Below, piece by piece: positions 1 through 7,647 of a stretch of DNA of 64,000 bases (its first letter is position 1; the number at the start of each line of letters is the position of its first letter). The translations under genes were made by a program, and so were the position numbers. Source of the DNA: Micromonospora thermarum (GTDB lineage Bacteria > Actinomycetota > Actinomycetes > Mycobacteriales > Micromonosporaceae). The stretch is from assembly GCF_012034245.1 (NCBI RefSeq), contig NZ_JAATEO010000026.1, positions 30,465-94,464 of the forward strand, written 5' to 3'. Below the pieces are notes generated by a model. It was given only the letters and a program-made list of their open reading frames with translations, ran no database searches and was not told the DNA's origin.

Positions 1-2
1 CG

Positions 3-74
3 ACGGCGGGTCGTCCCGGCCCGGCGGGCACCCCCGCGTGGCGGACACCGATCCGGCGGGACGTCGATGGCTGA
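3..74 (+). CDS. C-terminal end of an upstream gene (partial, tentative)
   Basis: One frame is open from the left edge and ends in the TGA at 72-74, inside the start of the next gene (ATGGCTGA). An 8-bp overlap of this kind is typical of translationally coupled actinobacterial genes, so this could be the last 23 codons of a gene in the same operon. The residues (Thr, Gly, Pro and Arg rich) carry no recognisable motif. The frame used by the next gene is also open to the edge, so this call rests on context alone. Confidence 0.3.
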   Translation, partial: TAGRPGPAGTPAWRTPIRRDVDG

Positions 75-2742
75 CCGGCGGGCGCAGCTCGCCGCCCGGG
101 TCCGGCGGACGCTCGGCGAGGCCCTCGGCGCCACCCGGACCCGGGTCGCCGCGGCGCAGGCGGAGCTCGCCGCCGAGCGGGACCGGCTGGCCCGGGTCCG
201 GCGGGCCGCGGCGGCCGTGCCGGAGCGGGTGGGCGCGGAGCGGGACCGCCGCCTCGCCGAGGTCGACGGCCGGCACGCCGCCCGGATCGCCGAGCTGACC
301 CGCCGGGCGGCCGACGCGGCGCGGCGGGAGGCGCCCGGTGCCGCGTCCGCCGAGTGGGCGCGGTGGCGGCCCACCCCCGCGGGCCGGGCGGAGCCGCCGG
401 GGGCGCTGCGCGTCGGGACGCTCGCCGTGCCCGGCGCGGACAGCGTGCCCGCGCTGGTGCCACTGCTCGACGCGGGTCACGTCGAGCTGACCGGGGACGA
501 CCGGGCGGCGAGCGAGGCGGTGGTGTCGGCGCTGCTGCTGCGCGCGGTCGGCCGCGCCGACCCGGGCGCGGTGAGGCTGACCGCGTACGACCCGGAGCAC
601 CTGGGCGGCGGCCTGGCCGGCTTCGCACCGCTCGGCACGGCGGGGCTGCTGACGTCCGTCGGCCCGGGCGGGCTGGGCCGGCTGCTCGACGACCTGGTGG
701 AGCACATCCGCCGGATCAACTCCACGGTGCTCGCCGGTGAGCACGCCTCGCTGCGCGAGCTGGCCGCCGCCACCGGTCGCCGGCCGGAGCCGTGGCGGGT
801 GGCGGTGCTGCTCGGCGGGGAGGAGCCGTCCCGGCACGAGCGTGGCCAGCTCGACCGGGTGGTCCGCACCGGCGCGGCGTGCGGCGTCCACCTGGTGGTG
901 CGTGGTCTGGGGCTGCCGGGCGACCCCACGGTGACCCGGATCCGCGTGGAGCCGGGCCGTGCCCGCCTGGCCGGCGCACCGCCGGTCGACCTCGACCCGC
1001 CGCCCCCGGCGAGCCTGGTCACCGAGACCTGCCGCGAGGTGGCCGCCCGGGTCAACGCCGGTCCGGCGCCGACACCGTTCACCGACCTGCTCCCGCCGCC
1101 GGACCGGATGTGGCGGGAGGACTCGGCGACCGGCCTGACCGCGCCGATCGGCGAGGGCCCGCACGGCCGGCCGGTGCTGCTCTCCCTCGGTGACTACCCG
1201 CCGCACGCCCTGATCGGCGGCCCGTCCGGCACCGGCAAGACCAACCTGATCTTCGCCTGGATCGGCGCGCTCGCCGCCCGCTACTCCCCCGCCGAGCTGG
1301 AGTTCTACCTCCTCGACTTCAAGGAGGGCGTGTCCTTCGCCCGGTTCGCGCAGGGCCGGCGCGACCCGAGCTGGCTGCCGCACATGCGGCTGGTCGGCAT
1401 CAACGTCAACACCGACCGGGAGTTCGGCCTCGCGCTGCTGCGCTTCCTCGCCGAGGAGCTGCGCCGACGCGCCGACGCGGCGAAGAAGCACGAGGTCACC
1501 AAGCTCGCCGAGCTGCGCGCGGTCGACCCGACCGGGCACTGGCCGCGGATCGTCGCGGTGGTCGACGAGTTCCAGATGCTGCTGGCCGGCCGGGACGCGG
1601 TCGCCCGCGAGGCCGCCGACCTGCTGGAGGACCTGGCCCGCCGGGGTCGCTCCCAGGGCATCCACCTGGTGCTCGCCTCGCAGGACGTCCGCGGCATCGA
1701 GGCGCTGTGGGGGCGGCCCGCCCTGGTCGCCCAGTTCACCCTGCGCATCGCCCTGCCGAAGGCGCTGCGGATCCTCGCCGAGCGCAACGACGCGGCCCAG
1801 TCGCTGCCCCGCCACCACGCCGTCGTCAACGCCGAGTCGGGCCTGGTCGAGGGCAACGAGATCGCCCGCATCCCGTCGGCGAGCGACTGGGAGACGTGGA
1901 GCGAGCTGCAGCACCGGCTGTGGCGGATGCGCCCGCCGGACGCCGCGCCGGCGCGGCTGTTCGACGGCGACGCGATCCCCCGGCTGGCCGACGCGCCGGA
2001 CTTCCGGGCGCTGTCCGCCCCGGAGACCGGAACGCTGCGGGCGCCGGTGGCGCTGCTCGGCGAGATCATCGACGTACAGGCCCGCTCCGCGGCGCTGCGG
2101 CTGCCCCGCGCGCCCGGCCGCAACCTCGCCGTGCTGGGCACCCGGGTCGACGAGGCGTGCGCGGTGCTGGACGCCGCCGCCCGGTCCCTCGCCCGCCAGC
2201 ACCGCCCCGGGACCGCGCGGTTCTCCATCGCCTGCCTGGACCCGGACGCCGACCCCGCCGCCCGGGCCCTCTACGAGGACCTGGCCGACGACGCCGCCTG
2301 GTACGACGAGGAGAGCGTGACCGAACTGATGGCCGAGACCGCCGCCGGACTGGGCTCCCCGGGTGCCGCCGGGGCCCCGCACTACCTGCTGCTGTACGCG
2401 GTCGACGCCGCGGCCGGCGCCCTCGCCACCCGGATCGGTGGGCGGACCGGGCTGGAGCAGCTGCGCCGCATCCTGCACGACGGGCCGGAACGGCGTACCC
2501 ACGTGCTGGCCTGGTGGCGGGGCGTGGCGCGGATGCGCGCCGACCTCGGTGGGCCGGCCGCGCGCACCGACCAGATCGGAGCCTGGGTGGCGCTGGACGC
2601 GCACGGCGGCGAGCTGGGCTCGTCGCTGTACCCGGGCACCGGCGGCCCGGACTGGTATCCCCGCCCGTGGCGGGGGCTCTTCTTCGACCGGGCGGTGCAC
2701 CGTACCGGTCAGACGATCATCCCGTACGGGCCGGAGCGGTGA
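67..2742 (+). CDS. FtsK/SpoIIIE-EccC-like ATPase with N-terminal coiled coil
   Basis: An 891-residue protein. Residues 1-90 are rich in Arg, Ala and Glu and look like a coiled coil. A P-loop ATPase core follows, with Walker A GGPSGTGKT near residue 384 and Walker B VAVVDEFQ near residue 497. The segments LLDFKEGVSFARF and RRGRSQGIHLVLASQ resemble EccC of type VII secretion and FtsK. I see only one complete ATPase unit and no transmembrane segment, unlike FtsK (4 TM) or EccC (three ATPase units). The stop overlaps the GTG of the next, membrane-anchored gene, so the two products probably work together. By family it should pump DNA or protein with ATP; the substrate is unknown. ATG 67 is the first good start, but the frame is open upstream. 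Confidence 0.85.
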   Translation: MADRRAQLAARVRRTLGEALGATRTRVAAAQAELAAERDRLARVRRAAAAVPERVGAERDRRLAEVDGRHAARIAELTRRAADAARREAPGAASAEWARWRPTPAGRAEPPGALRVGTLAVPGADSVPALVPLLDAGHVELTGDDRAASEAVVSALLLRAVGRADPGAVRLTAYDPEHLGGGLAGFAPLGTAGLLTSVGPGGLGRLLDDLVEHIRRINSTVLAGEHASLRELAAATGRRPEPWRVAVLLGGEEPSRHERGQLDRVVRTGAACGVHLVVRGLGLPGDPTVTRIRVEPGRARLAGAPPVDLDPPPPASLVTETCREVAARVNAGPAPTPFTDLLPPPDRMWREDSATGLTAPIGEGPHGRPVLLSLGDYPPHALIGGPSGTGKTNLIFAWIGALAARYSPAELEFYLLDFKEGVSFARFAQGRRDPSWLPHMRLVGINVNTDREFGLALLRFLAEELRRRADAAKKHEVTKLAELRAVDPTGHWPRIVAVVDEFQMLLAGRDAVAREAADLLEDLARRGRSQGIHLVLASQDVRGIEALWGRPALVAQFTLRIALPKALRILAERNDAAQSLPRHHAVVNAESGLVEGNEIARIPSASDWETWSELQHRLWRMRPPDAAPARLFDGDAIPRLADAPDFRALSAPETGTLRAPVALLGEIIDVQARSAALRLPRAPGRNLAVLGTRVDEACAVLDAAARSLARQHRPGTARFSIACLDPDADPAARALYEDLADDAAWYDEESVTELMAETAAGLGSPGAAGAPHYLLLYAVDAAAGALATRIGGRTGLEQLRRILHDGPERRTHVLAWWRGVARMRADLGGPAARTDQIGAWVALDAHGGELGSSLYPGTGGPDWYPRPWRGLFFDRAVHRTGQTIIPYGPER

Positions 2743-3398
2743 ACGAACCGGTGACGAGCGAGTCGTACGCGGCGCTGGTACGACGGCTCGCCGAGCTGAC
2801 CGAGCGCGTGTCGGCGCAGCGCGCGGAGGCGCACACCTGGTACGACCAGCAGTGTGCCGCCGCGCGGCGGGCGGTGGCCGACGCCGAGGACCAGGTACAC
2901 CGGGCCGAGCGGGACCTGGCGGCGGCCCGCGAGCTGCAGGAGCGGGTCGACGCCGAGGCCACGGTGCTGTGGCAGGAGCTGCGCGGACTGATGGGAACGC
3001 GGCGGGTGGGCGGACCGCCGGGCCCGGTCGCGGGCGCCGCCGGTGACCCGTCGGTGCTGCTGGCCGCGGTCCGGGACCTGCTGGCCCGCACCGGGCAACC
3101 CGGCGAGCTACCGGGCTCGGTGAACCCGCTGCTCGCCCTCTGCGGGGTGGCCGGCGCGCTGGTGGCGTACGCCCTGGGCACCGCGGCCCGGGCGGCGGGC
3201 GACCGGTACGGCGGCGACCTGGCGGTCGGGCTGCCGGTGCTGGCGCTGGTGGTGACCCTGCTCGGACCGCTGGCCGGGCTGGTGCCGGCGAAGGTGCTCG
3301 CCGACCGCCGGCACGCGCTGCTGGGCCCCCGCCCGGCCGCGATCGTCCTGATCGCCGGCCTGGTGGCGACGGTCCTGCTGCTGACCCTGGCTCCCTAG
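2739..3398 (+). CDS. coiled-coil membrane protein, partner of the FtsK/EccC-like ATPase
   Basis: A 219-residue protein whose GTG start overlaps the previous stop (GTGA), which implies coupled translation. Residues 1-90 form a heptad-like charged coiled coil. The C-terminal half holds about three hydrophobic segments (around NPLLALCGVAGALVAYALG, LPVLALVVTLLGPLAGLV and AAIVLIAGLVATVLLLTL). I recognise no family. The coiled coils in both proteins suggest that this one docks the soluble ATPase at the membrane, which is an inference. Its TAG stop and the stop of the convergent JmjC gene share the four bases CTAG at 3395-3398, so there is no room for a terminator between them. Confidence 0.75.
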   Translation: MNEPVTSESYAALVRRLAELTERVSAQRAEAHTWYDQQCAAARRAVADAEDQVHRAERDLAAARELQERVDAEATVLWQELRGLMGTRRVGGPPGPVAGAAGDPSVLLAAVRDLLARTGQPGELPGSVNPLLALCGVAGALVAYALGTAARAAGDRYGGDLAVGLPVLALVVTLLGPLAGLVPAKVLADRRHALLGPRPAAIVLIAGLVATVLLLTLAP

Positions 3399-4717
3399 AC
3401 GGGGACGGCGACCGCCTCGCGGAGCAGGCGGCGGACGAGGGTGACGCGGTCGGCGTCGTCGTCGAGGCCGGGCAGGTCGCCGACGCGGGTGACGTCGCCG
3501 GCGAGCAGCGCCCGAACGGCCGGCTCGCAGGTGCCGGGGAGGGTGATCGTGCGGTCGAAGACGCGCAGCGCCACCTTCTCCCCCACCGGGCTGAGCTGCC
3601 AGCGCAGGCCGGGACGCGCGGCGACGCGGCTGTCCGGGCCCAGCGCGTCGAGAGCGGCGGCCTGGGCGAGGGGGCGGATCGGGGCGGGCCGGGCGGCCGG
3701 CCACGCCCGCTGCCGCAGTCGGCCGGCCACCGCCGCCGGGTCGGCCCGCAGCAGCCAGTCCCGCAGCGCCTCCACGGTCTCGGTCAGCTCCGGCTCGATC
3801 GCGTCCGGATCGGACACGTCGACCCCGAACGGCAGGGTGGCCCGCAGCCGCTGGTCCTCCGCGGCGAGGGCGAGCAGCTCCTCGACGAGCGCGTACCGGG
3901 TCAGCGCGCGCACGCCGACGGTCAGGTGCAGCGAGCTGGACTCCTGCGCCTGCGCGCTGTGCAGCCAGCCGCGCGGCAGGTAGAGGGCGTCGCCGGGGGC
4001 GAGCACCACGTCGAGCGCGGGAGCACCGTCCGCGGTGGCGGAGACCTCGTCGGCCCGGCCGCCCCACGGCTGCTTCTCCAGCGGGTCGGGCAGCACCGGC
4101 GGGTGGATCCGCCAGTGCTTGCGGCCGTCGACCTGGAGCACGAAGACGTCGTGGGTGTCGTAGTGGGTGGCGAAGCCCTGACTGCCGGCCGGTGTCAGGT
4201 AGGCGTTGACCTGCAACGGCTGCCCGACGGCGAGGCCGAGGTCGCGGGCGAAGTCGATCAGGGTGGGCCAGGTGCGGTGCAGGCCCTGGAGCACCAGGGT
4301 GGCGCCGCCGGCGTACAGGTCGAGGACCTTCTCGTCGAGGACCTGGTCGCCGATCTCGGCGCCCGCGCCGCCGCCGCCGGTGTAGCGCGCCGCCGGCACC
4401 AGCGCGCCGTCCTTGGCGACCCGCAGGAAGGGGGTACGCAGACCGCGCCGGCTGAGCAGCTCGTCGGCGTCGGCGGGGCTGAGCAGGTCGGTGAAGCCGT
4501 GCGGGTTGGGCAGTTCGTCGGCGCGGGACAGCAGCGGGGTGCGTCCCCAGTGGGCGGCGGCGAACTTCGCCGGCTCGACCGAGACGCAGCGGGCCAGGGC
4601 CTGGGTCGACGTTCCGGCGCGGCCGGGCTGGGACGTCGGCCGAGGCCCCGGCGCGGCGGTGGCGATGGACGGAACCGCCGGGCGGCCACGGCCGCCCGGC
4701 GGGTCGAGGTGCGTCAT
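3395..4717 (-). CDS. JmjC-domain (cupin_4) 2-oxoglutarate/Fe(II) oxygenase
   Basis: A 440-residue protein of the YcfD/ROXA-like JmjC family, whose known members hydroxylate protein side chains using Fe(II), O2 and 2-oxoglutarate. The iron triad is visible: H185 and D187 in ATHYDTHD and H253 in LPRGWLHSAQ, followed by SSLHLTVG. The first 35 residues are a low-complexity extension. A winged-helix-like C-terminal region is expected from the family. The same frame stays open to 4981, but that extension would overlap the repeat-peptide gene, so MTHLDPP at 4717 is preferred. It starts 10 nt after the stop of that peptide gene on the same strand. This makes the peptide the obvious candidate substrate; the family's usual target, a ribosomal protein, is the alternative. 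Confidence 0.88.
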   Translation of the reverse strand: MTHLDPPGGRGRPAVPSIATAAPGPRPTSQPGRAGTSTQALARCVSVEPAKFAAAHWGRTPLLSRADELPNPHGFTDLLSPADADELLSRRGLRTPFLRVAKDGALVPAARYTGGGGAGAEIGDQVLDEKVLDLYAGGATLVLQGLHRTWPTLIDFARDLGLAVGQPLQVNAYLTPAGSQGFATHYDTHDVFVLQVDGRKHWRIHPPVLPDPLEKQPWGGRADEVSATADGAPALDVVLAPGDALYLPRGWLHSAQAQESSSLHLTVGVRALTRYALVEELLALAAEDQRLRATLPFGVDVSDPDAIEPELTETVEALRDWLLRADPAAVAGRLRQRAWPAARPAPIRPLAQAAALDALGPDSRVAARPGLRWQLSPVGEKVALRVFDRTITLPGTCEPAVRALLAGDVTRVGDLPGLDDDADRVTLVRRLLREAVAVPV

Positions 4718-4727
4718 GACGTGCTGC

Positions 4728-5018
4728 TCAGGAGGCGCTGCCGTCGGCGCCACCGTCCTGCTGGCCCGGGGTCGCGCCGCCGTCGGCCGGGCCTTCCGCG
4801 CCACCGTCGGCGCCACCGTCCTGCTGGCCCGGGGTCGCGCCACCGTCGGCCGGGCCCTCGGCGCCCTGGTCGGCACCCTGGTCGGCGCCGCGCTCGGCAC
4901 CGCGGTCGGCGCCACCGTCGGCACCACCGTCCTGGTGGCCCGGGGTCGCACCGCCGTCGGCCGGACCCTCGAGGCCGCCACCGCCGGTGGTCGTCATGTC
5001 GTCGTCGTTGAGTGCCAT
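4728..5018 (-). CDS. tandem-repeat Gly/Ala/Asp peptide, candidate substrate of the adjacent oxygenase
   Basis: A 96-residue peptide with RBS GAGGGAG upstream of ATG 5018. The leader-like start is MALNDDDMTTTGGGG. Three 21-residue units follow at residues 17-37, 54-74 and 75-95. Each begins EGPADGGATPG, continues with H/Q-QDGGADG and ends in GGA or GSA. Four (D/E)xGA tetrapeptides (residues 38-53) separate units 1 and 2. Composition is almost entirely G, A, D, Q, P, T and E, with no Cys, aromatic residue or Lys, so it is probably unfolded. It is encoded just before the JmjC oxygenase. I cannot name a family. The regular Asp and Pro residues would suit side-chain hydroxylation, which is an inference. 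Confidence 0.72.
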   Translation of the reverse strand: MALNDDDMTTTGGGGLEGPADGGATPGHQDGGADGGADRGAERGADQGADQGAEGPADGGATPGQQDGGADGGAEGPADGGATPGQQDGGADGSAS

Positions 5019-5232
5019 GGGTGCTCCCTCGGATGTGCCGCCCCGCCGTGCGCCGGGGTCCGTCGTGCAGCGGGTGGTACCCCACGCCCGATCTTCTCTA
5101 ACCACACGGTAGACGTCCCGAGTGTCCGGCACGGGCGGTTCGCACCCCGGGCTCGGATCCGCCGGGGCCGCCGGTCGTGCGCAGCGGGCGGCCGGCGACG
5201 GTGACAGGATGGGGCGGACCGAGGAGGTGTCG

Positions 5233-5985
5233 ATGACCGACCTGACCGACGTCCCGGCGCTGGAACCGCTCGACGAGCAGTGGCAGCGGGCGCTGGCGAT
5301 CGTCGCCCACCCCGACGACCTGGAGTTCGGCGCCGCCGCCGCCGTCGCCCGCTGGACCGGCCAGGGCAAGCAGATCGCCTACTGCCTGGTGACCAGCGGC
5401 GAGGCGGGCATCGACGGGATGCCGCCGGAGCGCGCCCGGACGGTCCGTGAGGCCGAGCAGCGGGAGTCCGCCGCCCTCGTCGGGGTCGACACGGTCGAGT
5501 TCCTCGGGCTGCCCGACGGCATCCTGGAGTACGGGGTGCCGCTGCGCCGGGAGCTGGCGGGCGTGGTCCGGCGGCACCGCCCGGAGATCGTGCTCACCAC
5601 GAACTTCCGGGAGACCTGGGACGGCGCGTACGCGCTGAACCAGGCCGACCACATCGCGACGGGCCGGGCCGTGCTGGACGCCGTTCGGGACGCCGGCAAC
5701 CGCTGGGTCTTCCCGGAGCAGCTGGTCGACGGGGTGCAGCCGTGGAACGGCGTACGGCAGGTGTGGGCCGCCGCGTCACCCCTCGCCGCGCACGGGGTGG
5801 ACGTGACCGACACCTTCGAGAAGGGAGTCGCGTCGCTGCGGGCGCACGACGCGTACCTGACCGGGCTGGGCGACGGCAGCTTCGACGCCGAGGAGTTCCT
5901 GGAGGGACTGAACCGGCCGGTGGGCACCCGCCTCGGCGTCCGCTACGGCGCCGCGTTCGAGGTGTTCCGCTTCGACCTCTGGTAG
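5233..5985 (+). CDS. PIG-L family deacetylase
   Basis: A 250-residue protein with the PIG-L/LmbE zinc motif AHPDDLEF (residues 25-32) and the downstream zinc-ligand region ADHIATG. Family members remove acetyl from N-acetylglucosamine-type substrates, including mycothiol and lipid precursors or small-molecule conjugates. Length is normal. The ATG at 5233 has GAGGAGG 6 nt upstream; an upstream in-frame extension to 5122 has no support. The stop lies 8 nt before the DUF72 gene, so the two are probably cotranscribed. The substrate cannot be read from sequence. Confidence 0.9.
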   Translation: MTDLTDVPALEPLDEQWQRALAIVAHPDDLEFGAAAAVARWTGQGKQIAYCLVTSGEAGIDGMPPERARTVREAEQRESAALVGVDTVEFLGLPDGILEYGVPLRRELAGVVRRHRPEIVLTTNFRETWDGAYALNQADHIATGRAVLDAVRDAGNRWVFPEQLVDGVQPWNGVRQVWAAASPLAAHGVDVTDTFEKGVASLRAHDAYLTGLGDGSFDAEEFLEGLNRPVGTRLGVRYGAAFEVFRFDLW

Positions 5986-5993
5986 GGGCGGCG

Positions 5994-6788
5994 ATGATCC
6001 TGGTCGGCACCTCCGGCTGGCAGTACCGCGACTGGCGGGGCCGGTTCTACCCGGACGGGCTGCCGCAGTGGCTGTGGCTGGAGCACTTCGCCGCGCGCTT
6101 CGCCACCGTCGAGGTCAACAACGCCTTCTACCGGCTGCCGGAGCGGGACACCTTCGCCGCCTGGCGGGCCCGCACCCCGGACGACTTCTGGGTGGCGGTG
6201 AAGATGAGCCGCTACCTGACCCACATCAAGCGACTGCGGGATCCGGCCGAGCCGGTCGCCCGGTTCCTGAGCCGGGCCACCGCGCTCGGCGACCGGCTGG
6301 GGCCGGTGCTGCTGCAACTGCCGCCGAACCTGCCCGCCGACCCGGACACGCTGGACGCCACGCTGCGCCGGTTCCCGGCCGAGGTGCGGGTCGCCGTCGA
6401 GCCGCGCCACCCGTCGTGGTGGACCGCCACCACGCGGGCGGTGCTGGAGCGGCGGCGGGCGGCGCTGGTGTGGGCCGACCGGCTGGGCCGGCCGGTGGCA
6501 CCGCGCTGGCGCACCACGGACTTCGGCTACCTGCGCCTGCACGAGGGGCGGGCCCGGCCGCACCCCCGCTACGGGCCGGCCGCCCTCGCCTCCTGGGTGC
6601 GGCGGCTCACCGACGCCTTCGCCGCCGACGAGCCGGCGTACGTCTACTTCAACAACGACCCGGGCGGCGCGGCGGTCGTCGACGCGGCCGCCTTCGCCGC
6701 GCTGGCCCGGCGGACCGGTCGGCCGGTGAGTCGGGTCCCGGGGAACGCCGGCGCCGGAGACGACCGGTCGGGGCCGGCCGGCGCCTGA
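5994..6788 (+). CDS. DUF72 domain protein (first copy)
   Basis: A 264-residue TIM-barrel-like DUF72 (YecE-type) protein. It starts MILVGTSGWQYRDW and carries the family words VEVNNAFYRLP, FWVAVKMSRYLTH, LLQLPPN, VEPRHPSWW and YVYFNNDPGGAAV. The biochemical role of DUF72 is not established. It follows the PIG-L gene after 8 nt. A second, divergent DUF72 gene lies 0.9 kb further on the opposite strand. The last 25 residues (PVSRVPGNAG onward) are a low-complexity tail. Confidence 0.9.
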   Translation: MILVGTSGWQYRDWRGRFYPDGLPQWLWLEHFAARFATVEVNNAFYRLPERDTFAAWRARTPDDFWVAVKMSRYLTHIKRLRDPAEPVARFLSRATALGDRLGPVLLQLPPNLPADPDTLDATLRRFPAEVRVAVEPRHPSWWTATTRAVLERRRAALVWADRLGRPVAPRWRTTDFGYLRLHEGRARPHPRYGPAALASWVRRLTDAFAADEPAYVYFNNDPGGAAVVDAAAFAALARRTGRPVSRVPGNAGAGDDRSGPAGA

Positions 6789-6807
6789 ACCGGCCGGGAG
6801 GATGCGA

Positions 6808-6838
6808 ACGGCCCGCCCCGCCGCGCGGGGCGAGCCGT
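6808..6838. terminator. hairpin terminator between convergent genes
   Basis: A 14-bp stem (6808-6821 with 6825-6838, one mismatch) closes a 3-nt loop. It sits 20 nt after the DUF72 stop and 13 nt before the stop of the convergent DUF2267 gene, so it can serve both strands. There is no T-tract, as is common in high-GC actinobacteria. Confidence 0.7.
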
Positions 6839-6851
6839 CGGGGTGCGGCGG

Positions 6852-7283
6852 TCAGGACATCATCCGGGCCAGGTCCTTCGGCATGTTGTCCATCACGTCG
6901 TCCCACTGCCCCGGGCTCGTCACGTGCTGGCGCAGGGAGTTCAGCACCACCTGGATCAGGTGCTGCGGGGTGCCCTCCATGTCGTACGTGAACTGCTTCC
7001 GGAACTCGAGGAGGAAGTCGTCGCGGTTCAGCTTGACCGGCACGTCCATCGGCTTCCAGCCGTCGAAATAGATCCCGCGGAGCACCAACGGCAACTGCGC
7101 GGCGAACTCCACACTCTCCTGCACCGGCAGCCGGTCGCGCAGCAGGTGCAGCGTCGTACGCAGTGCGCAGTAGGACTGGTTCCGTTGCTCCTTCGGCCAG
7201 CCGTACTCCTTCTCGATGCCCTTGAGGATCAGGTTGGTCTTCTCGGTCGACGCGTCGATCGCCGACTGCAGCTGCTCAGCCAT
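6852..7283 (-). CDS. DUF2267 family protein
   Basis: A 143-residue protein that starts MAEQLQSAIDASTEK and matches DUF2267 throughout (NQSYCALRTTLHLLRDRL, EFAAQLPLVLRGIYFDGW, LNRDDFLLEF). The function is unknown; it is a small helical cytoplasmic protein. ATG 7283 has GGTGGAGAG just upstream. An upstream in-frame ATG (MTDGGKPTYGGG) is possible but lacks such a site. The start overlaps the end of a tentative 64-residue ORF (ATGGCTGA). Confidence 0.88.
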   Translation of the reverse strand: MAEQLQSAIDASTEKTNLILKGIEKEYGWPKEQRNQSYCALRTTLHLLRDRLPVQESVEFAAQLPLVLRGIYFDGWKPMDVPVKLNRDDFLLEFRKQFTYDMEGTPQHLIQVVLNSLRQHVTSPGQWDDVMDNMPKDLARMMS

Positions 7284-7470
7284 CTCTCCACCCCCGTACG
7301 TCGGTTTCCCACCGTCGGTCATCGTCCCGCCGCGGCGGCCCCGCCGGACCGCGCCACTGCCGGAGCGGGCTGGCCCGGCCGGCCCGCGGCGGGCGCCGGC
7401 TGTCACCGGTCGCGCCGACGACGTGCAGGACGCCCCCACGTCGCCGGTCCGCCACCACCCGAGTGGTCAT
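7276..7470 (-). CDS. small basic hypothetical protein upstream of DUF2267 (tentative)
   Basis: A 64-codon ORF beginning MTTRVVADRRRGGVLHVVGA, with GGAGGTGG 4 nt before its ATG at 7470. Its stop overlaps the DUF2267 start in the arrangement ATGGCTGA. The strong ribosome site and the overlap argue for translation, perhaps as a leader coupled to DUF2267. The composition (Arg, Gly, Pro rich) has no recognised motif and could be non-coding. Confidence 0.35.
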   Translation of the reverse strand: MTTRVVADRRRGGVLHVVGATGDSRRPPRAGRASPLRQWRGPAGPPRRDDDRRWETDVRGWRDG

Positions 7471-7647
7471 GACGCCACCTCCGTGTCGGATCCGCGGTCG
7501 CCGGACCGACGACCACGAGGCACTCCCCATGCTTCCGCCCCGCGGGGTGAGGCCGGCTCACCCGATCGGGATGATCCGCGAGGGCCGGTGTCGACGTCCT
7601 CGGTCGACGGCGTCCGGGCGGCGTCCGCCCAGGGCTTCGGGCGGGCC

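Noticed and set aside
4728..4980. CRISPR-like direct repeats
   Set aside because: The repeats are in-frame 63-bp coding units without unique spacers and belong to the repeat peptide.
4718..4981. Longer N-terminus for the JmjC oxygenase
   Set aside because: The extension reads through the repeat-peptide gene in another frame and gives an Arg/Pro/Thr repeat unlike family N-termini. The peptide frame has its own strong ribosome site.
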